The notes beneath the pieces were generated by a model that did not search any database, had not been told where the DNA came from, and saw only the letters and a program-made list of their open reading frames with translations. This document shows positions 1 to 5,540 of a stretch of DNA of 6,057 nt, piece after piece (position 1 is the stretch's first letter; every line of letters starts with the position of its first letter). The stretch comes from Bacteroidota bacterium (GTDB taxonomy: Bacteria > Bacteroidota > Bacteroidia > B-17B0 > B-17BO), in assembly GCA_025356715.1 (NCBI GenBank), contig JANXRU010000005.1:1-6057 (forward strand), given 5' to 3'. The translations under genes were made by a program, and so were the position numbers.

Positions 1-299
1 CTTTTGGAGCCTTTAATTTTAAATATGATACCCTAGCTCCTACTATTACTATTCCCTCATCTAAAAAGAAAGCGTCGAAAAGCACTGCTACTCATACGCT
101 TATTCATTTTAAAATTTTAGATAAATTATCTGGCATTACCGATTACAATGTGTATGTAAATGATATTTGGCAAATAGCCGAATATGATGCAAAGACACAA
201 ACTGTTACTTGTAATTTATCAGAAGCTCCTAAAAACTCTAATAGCATAAGAATTGAGGTGTTGGATAAAGTGGGGAATAAGGCAGTTTTAAATTTATAA
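1..299 (+). CDS. C-terminal end of a secreted protein, probably M23-family peptidase (partial)
   Basis: This open frame enters from the left edge (first full codon at base 3) and ends at TAA 297-299, giving 98 visible residues. It starts with FGAFNFKYDTLAPTI, then a Lys/Ser-rich linker, then a beta-rich segment containing DKLSGI, YVNDIW, EYDAKTQTV and EVLDKVGNKAVLNL. This layout (a 'KYDTLAPTI' strand, an Ig-like D-x-L-S-G-I segment, a 'YDAKT' turn and a final 'DxVGN' strand) resembles, from memory, the tail of Bacteroidota M23 (LytM-type) zinc peptidases that act on peptidoglycan in the periplasm. The catalytic domain itself lies outside the window, so the enzyme assignment is an inference from the tail alone. 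It could instead be another secreted protein with the same beta-sandwich. It converges with the TPR gene, with only 10 bases between the two stops and no obvious terminator hairpin there. Confidence 0.6.
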   Translation, partial: FGAFNFKYDTLAPTITIPSSKKKASKSTATHTLIHFKILDKLSGITDYNVYVNDIWQIAEYDAKTQTVTCNLSEAPKNSNSIRIEVLDKVGNKAVLNL

Positions 300-309
300 A
301 TGCTTGAAA

Positions 310-630
310 TTAATCTTCCAGCATCCAAAGAGCTTCATTTAATTCGCCCATTGCTTTCGTATTATTTTGCAATTTCGCTAAAACTATTCCTTTTTTATAA
401 AACTCAATGGCATTAACTACATCATTTAATTTTTCTTTCAATTGACCAATTTGATAAAAGCAAGGTAAATAATCTGGTTTTAAAACCAACACTTTTTGCA
501 ATTGAGCTTCTGCATTTTCAAATTCGCCTGTGCCAATCATTTCCATAGCTAAGGCGTAATTTAAAAATACGTCATCAGGTTCTTTTTTTAGGAGATCCAA
601 CAACATGTTTTTTCGAATTTGATTTTGCAT
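310..630 (-). CDS. small tetratricopeptide-repeat (TPR) protein
   Basis: This is a 106-residue cytoplasmic protein with no signal peptide. Two TPR units are visible: about residues 19-52 (FLNYALAMEMIGTGEFENAE, closing with LKPDY) and about 54-87 (PCFYQIGQLKEKLNDVVNA, closing with FYKKGI), followed by a helix ending in ELNEALWMLED. Known Bacteroidota proteins of about 100 residues have the same plan: a short N-terminal helix, 'PND-FL-ALA-E', two TPRs and a terminal helix. Their function is generally unknown, and TPRs usually bind other proteins. The start is ATG at 630. A second ATG in frame eight codons later (MLLDLLKKEP) is an alternative and fits the start of some relatives. It lies 13 bases downstream of the CHAP gene stop, so it is probably the last gene of a pheS-CHAP-TPR transcript. 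I do not recognise a specific partner. Confidence 0.85.
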   Translation of the reverse strand: MQNQIRKNMLLDLLKKEPDDVFLNYALAMEMIGTGEFENAEAQLQKVLVLKPDYLPCFYQIGQLKEKLNDVVNAIEFYKKGIVLAKLQNNTKAMGELNEALWMLED

Positions 631-643
631 CGAGTAATTTCAA

Positions 644-1231
644 TTAATGTTTATGTAACCAACCTAATACTTTATCATCATCTACAACCCATTTATTATT
701 TAATTGTTTTAAGTTAAATGTAGCCCTTGATTTGCCATAGGGACCTGGGTTTTGTTGTATGATTTCAATTTCGCTATCGCTCACATTTGAAATAATTGCT
801 ACGTGTCCATAAGAATTAAAAACAGAACCATTGAAAATAATAAGATCGTTTGTTTGAGGTTTAAATAAACTTCCGTTTGAATATTGAAGTAAATTCCTTT
901 TTGTATTTAGTTCACCATCCAATAAATTGTTATCAAAATAATCCTTTGCATTGCCATAGGAATCAGGCATTTTGTGATGTAAGTACTCATAATAATAACG
1001 TTTGACAAACTCTACACACTGATATTTAAGTCCTAAATTATAACCATCAATTGTAGTATTTCGACCAGTATTATTACTAATCCCACCGTTATAATACACA
1101 ATTACATGATTTAAACTATCAAGCTTTTGACCAATAATATAATCTCTGTTAAGGTTAATTTTTAAAGACAATTTGTAAATAACAATCACTGTTAGTATCA
1201 ATGCTAAAATGACGATAAGTTTCTTTTTCAT
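644..1231 (-). CDS. membrane-anchored CHAP-domain amidase, Gss-amidase-like
   Basis: Starting at ATG 1231, this is a 195-residue protein. Residues 1-24 are a Lys-rich start followed by a long hydrophobic stretch (KKKLIVILALILTVIVIY), a signal anchor or uncleaved signal peptide, so the domain probably faces the periplasm. The rest is a CHAP (NlpC/P60-related) cysteine amidase: nucleophile C72 in YQCVEFVKRY, H143 in GHVAIIS, N161 in IIQQNPG, and the closing KVLGWLH. The Cys-His and His-Asn distances (71 and 18) nearly equal those I recall for the C59/H131/N149 triad of the E. coli glutathionylspermidine synthetase/amidase amidase domain. No ATP-grasp synthetase domain follows. Likely substrates are peptidoglycan cross-bridges or another gamma-glutamyl/peptide amide; the actual substrate is unknown. 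A TTG at 1246 would add five residues (MINAT), but ATG followed directly by KKK gives a better signal region. It lies 21 bases after the pheS stop. Confidence 0.85.
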   Translation of the reverse strand: MKKKLIVILALILTVIVIYKLSLKINLNRDYIIGQKLDSLNHVIVYYNGGISNNTGRNTTIDGYNLGLKYQCVEFVKRYYYEYLHHKMPDSYGNAKDYFDNNLLDGELNTKRNLLQYSNGSLFKPQTNDLIIFNGSVFNSYGHVAIISNVSDSEIEIIQQNPGPYGKSRATFNLKQLNNKWVVDDDKVLGWLHKH

Positions 1232-1252
1232 TGTTGCATTAATCAATTGAGA

Positions 1253-2278
1253 TTACTCTCCTGTAAACTGTTTCAAGAAACGCACATCATTTTCAAAAAA
1301 TAAACGCAGGTCTTTAATTCTATATTTTAACATGGTAATACGTTCTATCCCCATTCCAAAGGCAAAGCCGCTGTGTTTTTTGCTGTCAATACCGCAATTA
1401 TCCAATACTTGAGGGTCAACCATGCCACATCCTAAAATTTCAACCCAGCCGGTATATTTACAAACGTTGCAGCCTTCGCCTTTACAAATGGTACAACTGA
1501 TATCTACTTCGGCACTTGGCTCAGTAAATGGGAAATAACTTGGGCGCATTCTTATTTTTGTTTCCGTACCAAATAATTCTTTAGCAAAGAAATTTAGGGT
1601 TTGTTTTAAATCGGCAAACGATACTTTTTCATCAATGTACAATCCTTCTATCTGATGAAACTGGCAATGCGCACGGGCACTGATGGCTTCGTTACGGTAA
1701 ACTCTTCCTGGTGAAATAGTACGTATTGGCGGTTTTTGATTTTCCATAATATGTACTTGCACTGAAGATGTTTGTGTACGTAAAACCATTTCTGGATTTA
1801 ATTCTACATAAAACGTATCTTGCATATCTCGTGCAGGATGGTTTTCAGGCGTATTTAATGCTGTAAAATTATGCCAATCATCTTCAATTTCTCTCCCATC
1901 ACTTACGGTAAATCCAATGCGCGCAAATACATCAATAATTTGATTTTTAACTAATGATAAAGGATGGCGAGAACCTAATTGTATGCTAGGATCGGCCGGT
2001 AAGGTTAAATCAAGGTTTATTGCCGTACTATTGTCAGAAGAGTTATCGTGTTTCTCTTTTAACTCATTTATTTTATCCTGAGCTTTGGTTCTTAATTCAT
2101 TTAATTTTTGCCCAACTTCACGCTTTATTTCAGGCGCAACAGTCCTAAAGTCTTCAAACATTAACGTTATTTGACCCTTTTTACTTAACCATTTGATACG
2201 GTATTCTTCTACTTGCTCCTTACTTTGAGCCGTAAATACATCTACCTCTTTCAATAAATTGTTTATTCTTTCTAACAT
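1253..2278 (-). CDS. pheS: phenylalanine--tRNA ligase alpha subunit
   Basis: This 341-residue protein is the catalytic subunit of the cytoplasmic alpha2-beta2 enzyme that charges tRNA-Phe with phenylalanine using ATP. Residues 1-80 form the Lys/Glu-rich N-terminal coiled coil that contacts tRNA. The class II core follows: motif 1 region GSRHPLSLVKNQIIDVFARI (102-121), DDWHNFTALNTPENHPARDMQDTF (133-156), motif 2 GRVYRNEAIS plus HCQFHQIEG (191-212), FPFTEPSAEVD (249-259) and motif 3 GFAFGMGIERITMLKY (304-319). A306 matches the phenylalanine-pocket alanine A294 of E. coli PheS. Residues 262-273 (CTICKGEGCNVC) form a CxxC-x4-CxxC insert that E. coli lacks but that is usual in Bacteroidota and many other bacteria. 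Length is normal for the phylum and all motifs are intact. The start is ATG 2278, 22 bases downstream of a TAAATTTG promoter candidate's expected start site. pheT is not in the window, so pheS and pheT are not adjacent on the visible downstream side. Confidence 0.98.
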   Translation of the reverse strand: MLERINNLLKEVDVFTAQSKEQVEEYRIKWLSKKGQITLMFEDFRTVAPEIKREVGQKLNELRTKAQDKINELKEKHDNSSDNSTAINLDLTLPADPSIQLGSRHPLSLVKNQIIDVFARIGFTVSDGREIEDDWHNFTALNTPENHPARDMQDTFYVELNPEMVLRTQTSSVQVHIMENQKPPIRTISPGRVYRNEAISARAHCQFHQIEGLYIDEKVSFADLKQTLNFFAKELFGTETKIRMRPSYFPFTEPSAEVDISCTICKGEGCNVCKYTGWVEILGCGMVDPQVLDNCGIDSKKHSGFAFGMGIERITMLKYRIKDLRLFFENDVRFLKQFTGE

Positions 2279-2287
2279 AATAATTTG
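2259..2287 (+). promoter_or_regulatory. weak candidate promoter for the MORN-VWA gene
   Basis: TTG (2259-2261) is followed after 19 bases by TAATTTG (2281-2287). This is close to the Bacteroidota -33 TTG / -7 TAnnTTTG pattern but one base short in the -7 element. It would place transcription start near 2293-2295, about 25 bases before the GTG at 2320. It overlaps the pheS start codon on the other strand. In such AT-rich DNA a chance match is likely. Confidence 0.2.
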
Positions 2288-2298
2288 ATAATGATCGT

Positions 2299-2316
2299 AA
2301 ATTTAAGCAAATTTAA
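2299..2316. repeat. paired AAATTTAA repeats 10 bases apart
   Basis: AAATTTAA occurs at 2299-2306 and again at 2309-2316, a centre spacing of 10 bases (one helical turn), in the middle of the 41-base gap between pheS and the MORN-VWA gene. The right copy contains the candidate pheS -7 element on the minus strand. It could be a binding site, intrinsically bent A-tract DNA, or chance in AT-rich sequence. Confidence 0.3.
2308..2315 (-). promoter_or_regulatory. candidate -7 promoter element for pheS
   Basis: On the minus strand this reads TAAATTTG, an exact match to the Bacteroidota -7 consensus TAnnTTTG. A start site about 7 bases downstream would give a pheS leader of roughly 22 bases. No good TTG -33 element is seen at the usual 19-23 base distance, so the call rests on one motif and on position in a 41-base divergent gap. 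Confidence 0.35.
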
Positions 2317-2319
2317 CTA

Positions 2320-3474
2320 GTGAAAACCGCTTTTACATACATCCTTCTTATTTATTTATTCTTTTCAGCAACTAGCTTTAAAGCTCAATCCTTATTGAGT
2401 TATAAGGTATATGAAACGGATACAATTAATATGATTGATAAAGATAGCCTTAAACAAGGAGTTTGGAAGGAGTTTTGGACTAATGGCGATTTGAAAACTG
2501 AAGTCATTTACAAAAATAATAAAAAACAAGGCTTAGAAATTATATGGTTTGATGAGCCCGATTGTGTTCAGCAGGAATCTTATTACAAAGATGGAATGCT
2601 TGATGGACCATCGATTTATTATTCTAAAAAATGTAAAAAAGATTTTTTTGAAAACTTTAAAGATGGCGTTAAGGATGGATTAGAATTATCCTATTACCAT
2701 AATGGAAATATAAAAGCAGAAGGCCATTTTAAAAAAGGGAAATTAAATGGCTATTATAAAGTTTATGATAAAAAAGGTGTTTTTTCTTTTGAAAGTAGAA
2801 GCACCGATAGTGAAACGGATTTACAACCTAATATTGCAGATACTGCTAATAATTTAGTATTTAACGTATTTAAACGCAATAAGCAATTTAAAAGTAAATT
2901 AATTGTAGCAGATTTAACAGGTAGTATGTATCCGTATGCGCAACAAGTAAGTACTTGGTTAAAATTACAATTTTTGAAAGATACAACGAGTCAGCATTTT
3001 GCTTTTTTTAATGATGGAGATAATAAAAAAGATGATGAGAAAAAAATAGGCGCCGCTGGGGGAGTTTACTATTGCAGAGCAAAAACTGTTGAAGCATTAA
3101 TTTCAACGATGGAACTTACAATTAAAAGAGGAACAGGGGGTGATGCTCCCGAAAATCCAATAGAAGCTATTATTTATGGTTTAAATAAAAGTGGAAAGGT
3201 AGATGATGTGATATTAATTGCTGACAATTGGGCCAAGGCTAGAGATATTAAAATGTTAGCTCGCATTAAAGTTCCAGTTCGTGTTGTATTATGTGGCGTA
3301 TATGAAGGTATGGAAATTAATGAAGATTATTTAAATATCGCCTATAAAACAAAAGGCTCTGTACATACTATTGAACAAGATATAACTGATTTAATGAAAC
3401 AAACAACTGGCAAAAAATTCAATATCAATGGCGTAGATTATATCATTAAGAATGGTAGCGTCAAAGTGTTTTAA
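2320..3474 (+). CDS. secreted MORN-like (YwqK-type) repeat protein with C-terminal von Willebrand A domain
   Basis: This is a 384-residue exported protein. Residues 1-22 are a signal peptide (MKTAFTYILLIYLFFSATSFKA, cut before Q23). Residues 46-160 hold about five MORN-variant repeats of 24-25 residues with the pattern G-x-W/Y..NG..K.E..Y/F..G...G, as in YwqK-like proteins, for example QGVWKEFWTNGDLKTE and DGLELSYYHNGNIKAE. Residues 193-350 form a VWA fold: the metal site (MIDAS) shows D198-L-T200-G-S202, then T272 in GTGGDAPENP, then D302 in ILIADN, so metal binding looks intact. The C-terminus (FNINGVDYIIKNGSVKVF) is a short beta tail. VWA domains bind proteins in a metal-dependent way; the partner is unknown. 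The start must be GTG at 2320, because no in-frame ATG gives the signal peptide and the next Met is residue 38. The stop lies 27 bases before ribF in the same frame, suggesting co-transcription. The automatic name 'YwqK antitoxin' would mislead here. Confidence 0.85.
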   Translation: MKTAFTYILLIYLFFSATSFKAQSLLSYKVYETDTINMIDKDSLKQGVWKEFWTNGDLKTEVIYKNNKKQGLEIIWFDEPDCVQQESYYKDGMLDGPSIYYSKKCKKDFFENFKDGVKDGLELSYYHNGNIKAEGHFKKGKLNGYYKVYDKKGVFSFESRSTDSETDLQPNIADTANNLVFNVFKRNKQFKSKLIVADLTGSMYPYAQQVSTWLKLQFLKDTTSQHFAFFNDGDNKKDDEKKIGAAGGVYYCRAKTVEALISTMELTIKRGTGGDAPENPIEAIIYGLNKSGKVDDVILIADNWAKARDIKMLARIKVPVRVVLCGVYEGMEINEDYLNIAYKTKGSVHTIEQDITDLMKQTTGKKFNINGVDYIIKNGSVKVF

Positions 3475-3501
3475 AACGCTTATCTTTACGCCCTACATTC
3501 T

Positions 3502-4425
3502 GTGCATATCTATCATCATATATCCGAAATTACTAATTTAAAACATGCTATTGTTACAATAGGAACCTTTGATGGCGTACACTTAGGGCATCAAAAAATT
3601 ATCAAACGTTTGCTTGAGATAAAACAACAACATGGAGGCGAAACTGTTTTATTTACATTTGACCCTCATCCTCGTAAGGTATTATTTCCTGAACAAACAG
3701 ATTTGCGATTGATTACAACGACAGAAGAAAAATGTGATTTACTAAAGAACTTAGGACTTGATCATGTTTTGGTTTTTCCTTTTACCAAAGCGTTTTCACA
3801 AGTGCAAGCAATTGATTACATAAAAGATGTTATCGTTCAAGGCCTTCATACCAATACGTTAGTTATTGGGTATGATCATCGTTTTGGTAGCAGTAGAGAA
3901 GGGGATTTAGAAATGCTGAAAAAACATTCTTTAGAAAATAATTTTACAGTTGAAGAAATTCCAGTTCATGAAATTAATTCATTAAATGTGAGTAGCACGC
4001 GTATTCGCTTGGCAATAGAACAAGGCGATATCGAAACAGCAAATAACTACTTAGGATATTCTTTTTTTATTACTGGGTCTGTAGTTAAAGGTAAACAATT
4101 AGGAAGAACTATTGGATATCCAACAGCAAATATTGTTATTAAAAATACAGACAAATTGTTACCCTTAATAGGTGTTTACGCGGTATATGTTGTAATTGAT
4201 AAGCAACGATTTAATGGCATGTTAAATATTGGAACTAATCCAACAACCGATACCGATGCTGCATTGAAAATTGAAGTTAATATATTTGATTTTGATAAAG
4301 AGTTATATGGCGAAACAATTAAGTTAGAATTTGTTAAACGCATTCGGAATGAACAAAAATTTGCTAACTTAGATGAACTCAAACAACAATTAGCAAACGA
4401 TAAAATAGCGTGTAGTTATGTATAA
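3502..4425 (+). CDS. ribF: bifunctional riboflavin kinase / FAD synthetase
   Basis: This 307-residue cytoplasmic enzyme phosphorylates riboflavin to FMN, then adenylylates FMN to FAD. The N-terminal FAD synthetase (nucleotidyltransferase) domain shows GTFDGVHLGH at 21-30, DPHP at 54-57, GYDHRFG at 123-129 and SSTRIR at 164-169. The C-terminal riboflavin kinase domain shows GKQLGRTIGYPTAN at 197-210 (with the PTAN nucleotide/metal motif), GVYAVYV at 224-230, GMLNIGTNPT at 239-248 and KIEVNIFDF at 256-264, where E258 is the expected catalytic base. Both domains look complete and the length is typical. The start is GTG at 3502: GTFDGVHLGH lies only 20 residues in and no upstream or nearby ATG is in frame. 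There are no other riboflavin genes nearby and the 27-base gap leaves no room for an FMN riboswitch. Its end overlaps the LRR gene by 8 bases. Confidence 0.97.
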   Translation: MHIYHHISEITNLKHAIVTIGTFDGVHLGHQKIIKRLLEIKQQHGGETVLFTFDPHPRKVLFPEQTDLRLITTTEEKCDLLKNLGLDHVLVFPFTKAFSQVQAIDYIKDVIVQGLHTNTLVIGYDHRFGSSREGDLEMLKKHSLENNFTVEEIPVHEINSLNVSSTRIRLAIEQGDIETANNYLGYSFFITGSVVKGKQLGRTIGYPTANIVIKNTDKLLPLIGVYAVYVVIDKQRFNGMLNIGTNPTTDTDAALKIEVNIFDFDKELYGETIKLEFVKRIRNEQKFANLDELKQQLANDKIACSYV

Positions 4426-5014
4426 AATAAAATTAGTTGCCATATTTGTATTTTGTTTTTCTATTTCGAAAGCGCAGTTATTGGATTCGCTTTCCTTAGA
4501 TACTTTGACTGGATATACTAATTTACAGGAGGCTCTTAAAAATCCAGATAATGTTATCAAATTGGTATTACGCAAGCAACATTTAAAATCATTTCCACTT
4601 GATATATTAAAATTTAAAAATTTACAGTACTTAGATATTAGTAAAAATACGATTAAGGAATTACCTGATAGTATTGGACTATTAACCAATTTGCAATATT
4701 TTGCTTGTAGTAAAACAGGTTTAGAAACAGTTAATAAACATATTGGTAAGTTGGTAAATCTCATTTACCTTAACTTCAATCAAAACGATTTAATTTCTTT
4801 ACCACCACAGATTGGCAATTTAGAAAAATTAAAGATTTTTGATTTGTGGAGTAATAATTTAGATGATTTTCCGGCAACCTTAACAAATTTGACTTCATTA
4901 AATGTCTTAGATCTTCGTAATATTTTAATGAGCGATGAGTTACAAAAGCATTTGAAAGACATGCTTCCTAAAGCGATTGTTTATTTCTCACCTAGTTGCA
5001 AGTGTAAGTGGTAG
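4418..5014 (+). CDS. secreted leucine-rich-repeat protein
   Basis: This 198-residue protein has a signal peptide at 1-19 (MYKIKLVAIFVFCFSISKA, cut before Q20). C13 is not in a lipobox, so a lipoprotein is unlikely. Residues 47-160 contain five leucine-rich repeats of 22-23 residues with the bacterial pattern LxxLxLxxNxLxxLPxxIGxLxN, for example LQYLDISKNTIKELPDSIG and LIYLNFNQNDLISLPPQIG. A C-terminal cap follows, ending in YFSPSCKCKW. From memory, other Bacteroidota secreted LRR proteins end in a similar 'YFSPPCxC' motif, whose cysteines (C194 and C196 here) may form disulfides. The likely role is protein binding in the periplasm or at the surface; no enzymatic domain is visible. The ATG at 4418 overlaps the last 8 bases of ribF, so translation is probably coupled to it. 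It converges with the next gene, leaving 17 bases between stops. Confidence 0.85.
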   Translation: MYKIKLVAIFVFCFSISKAQLLDSLSLDTLTGYTNLQEALKNPDNVIKLVLRKQHLKSFPLDILKFKNLQYLDISKNTIKELPDSIGLLTNLQYFACSKTGLETVNKHIGKLVNLIYLNFNQNDLISLPPQIGNLEKLKIFDLWSNNLDDFPATLTNLTSLNVLDLRNILMSDELQKHLKDMLPKAIVYFSPSCKCKW

Positions 5015-5031
5015 GAGATTTTTTCTCTAAT

Positions 5032-5514
5032 TTATTTAGTTAAAAATTCCTCCATAAACCGAATGTATTTTCTTGTTAATTCGTGCCATTTATTTACATC
5101 ATCATTACTTCTCCATAGTGTTTCGGTTGAATTTCTAAATTTCACGAATCCGATTTTTTTAAAGTCATTAAACATTTTACGTCCATCTTCTGATGTATCT
5201 AATAGGTAGTGAGCCACTATGTTTCTTTCTTCATTCAATTTTTTTAAATCAGAAAATATTTCAGAAACACTTTTAATTAAATCGTTATGATGTTTTTTAA
5301 AGATAAATTCAAAAACTTGGATTTTTGAATTTAATGTCATCCTTTCATTGGCTATTATCAATTCAAAAAATTCTTTTTGTTTATCAGTAGTGGTACAAAA
5401 ATGTCTAGAAATAGATTCGTCTATTAATCTTTCAAGATGAATTAAATCACTAATTATTTGACCGCGATATGAATAACCTGACAATTGAATTTGTTGAATT
5501 ATAATATCAGACAT
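5032..5514 (-). CDS. small HEPN-like helical protein with RNxxAH motif, function unknown
   Basis: This 160-residue, highly charged protein has no signal peptide and is predicted mostly helical by eye. A helix at about 18-40 (ISDLIHLERLIDESISRHF) is followed by further helices, then KKLNEERNIVAHYL with R97-N98-x-x-A-H102. R-x4-H with Asn after the Arg, at the end of a helix, is the signature of HEPN domains, which include RNases of toxin-antitoxin and phage-defence systems; the layout also recalls MltR-like proteins. A tail of about 55 residues (KKIGFVKFRNSTETLWRSN, then a final helix) follows. The motif is short, and RNxxAH also appears in HEPN-fold proteins with no shown nuclease activity, so toxin function is only a possibility. 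No nucleotidyltransferase (MNT) partner is adjacent. The start ATG at 5514 lies 26 bases after the RmlD-like gene, so it may share that transcript. Confidence 0.75.
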   Translation of the reverse strand: MSDIIIQQIQLSGYSYRGQIISDLIHLERLIDESISRHFCTTTDKQKEFFELIIANERMTLNSKIQVFEFIFKKHHNDLIKSVSEIFSDLKKLNEERNIVAHYLLDTSEDGRKMFNDFKKIGFVKFRNSTETLWRSNDDVNKWHELTRKYIRFMEEFLTK

Positions 5515-5520
5515 ATATAT

Positions 5521-5530
5521 CTTTTAAAAG
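5521..5530. repeat. perfect 10-base palindrome upstream of the HEPN-like gene
   Basis: CTTTTAAAAG is a perfect palindrome lying 6 bases upstream of the ATG of the HEPN-like gene. On the minus strand it overlaps TAACTTTT, a partial match to the Bacteroidota -7 element TAnnTTTG. It could be a small operator or part of a promoter giving the gene its own expression, but a chance A/T palindrome is equally possible. Confidence 0.2.
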
Positions 5531-5540
5531 TTAAACTAAT

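Noticed and set aside
143..328. Minus-strand open frame of 61 codons overlapping the first gene
   Set aside because: It is antisense to the partial M23-like gene, overlaps the TPR gene end, and has no recognisable domain or composition of a real protein.
2320..3474. YwqK-family antitoxin of a toxin-antitoxin pair
   Set aside because: The MORN-like repeats match that family name, but the protein is exported and carries a VWA domain, and its neighbour is ribF rather than a toxin gene.
3475..3501. FMN riboswitch upstream of ribF
   Set aside because: The gap is only 27 bases, far too short for an RFN element, and none of its conserved segments is present.
4176..4962. Minus-strand open frames at 4176-4382, 4390-4764 and 4780-4962
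   Set aside because: They lie antisense to ribF and the LRR gene, whose protein motifs are clear; the antisense products are Ser/Leu/Asn-rich mirror sequences of repeat codons.
5013..5028. Terminator hairpin between the LRR and HEPN-like genes (GGAGA, T5 loop, TCTCT)
   Set aside because: The stem is only 4-5 pairs with a wobble and is not followed by a U-tract on either strand, so it is too weak to call.
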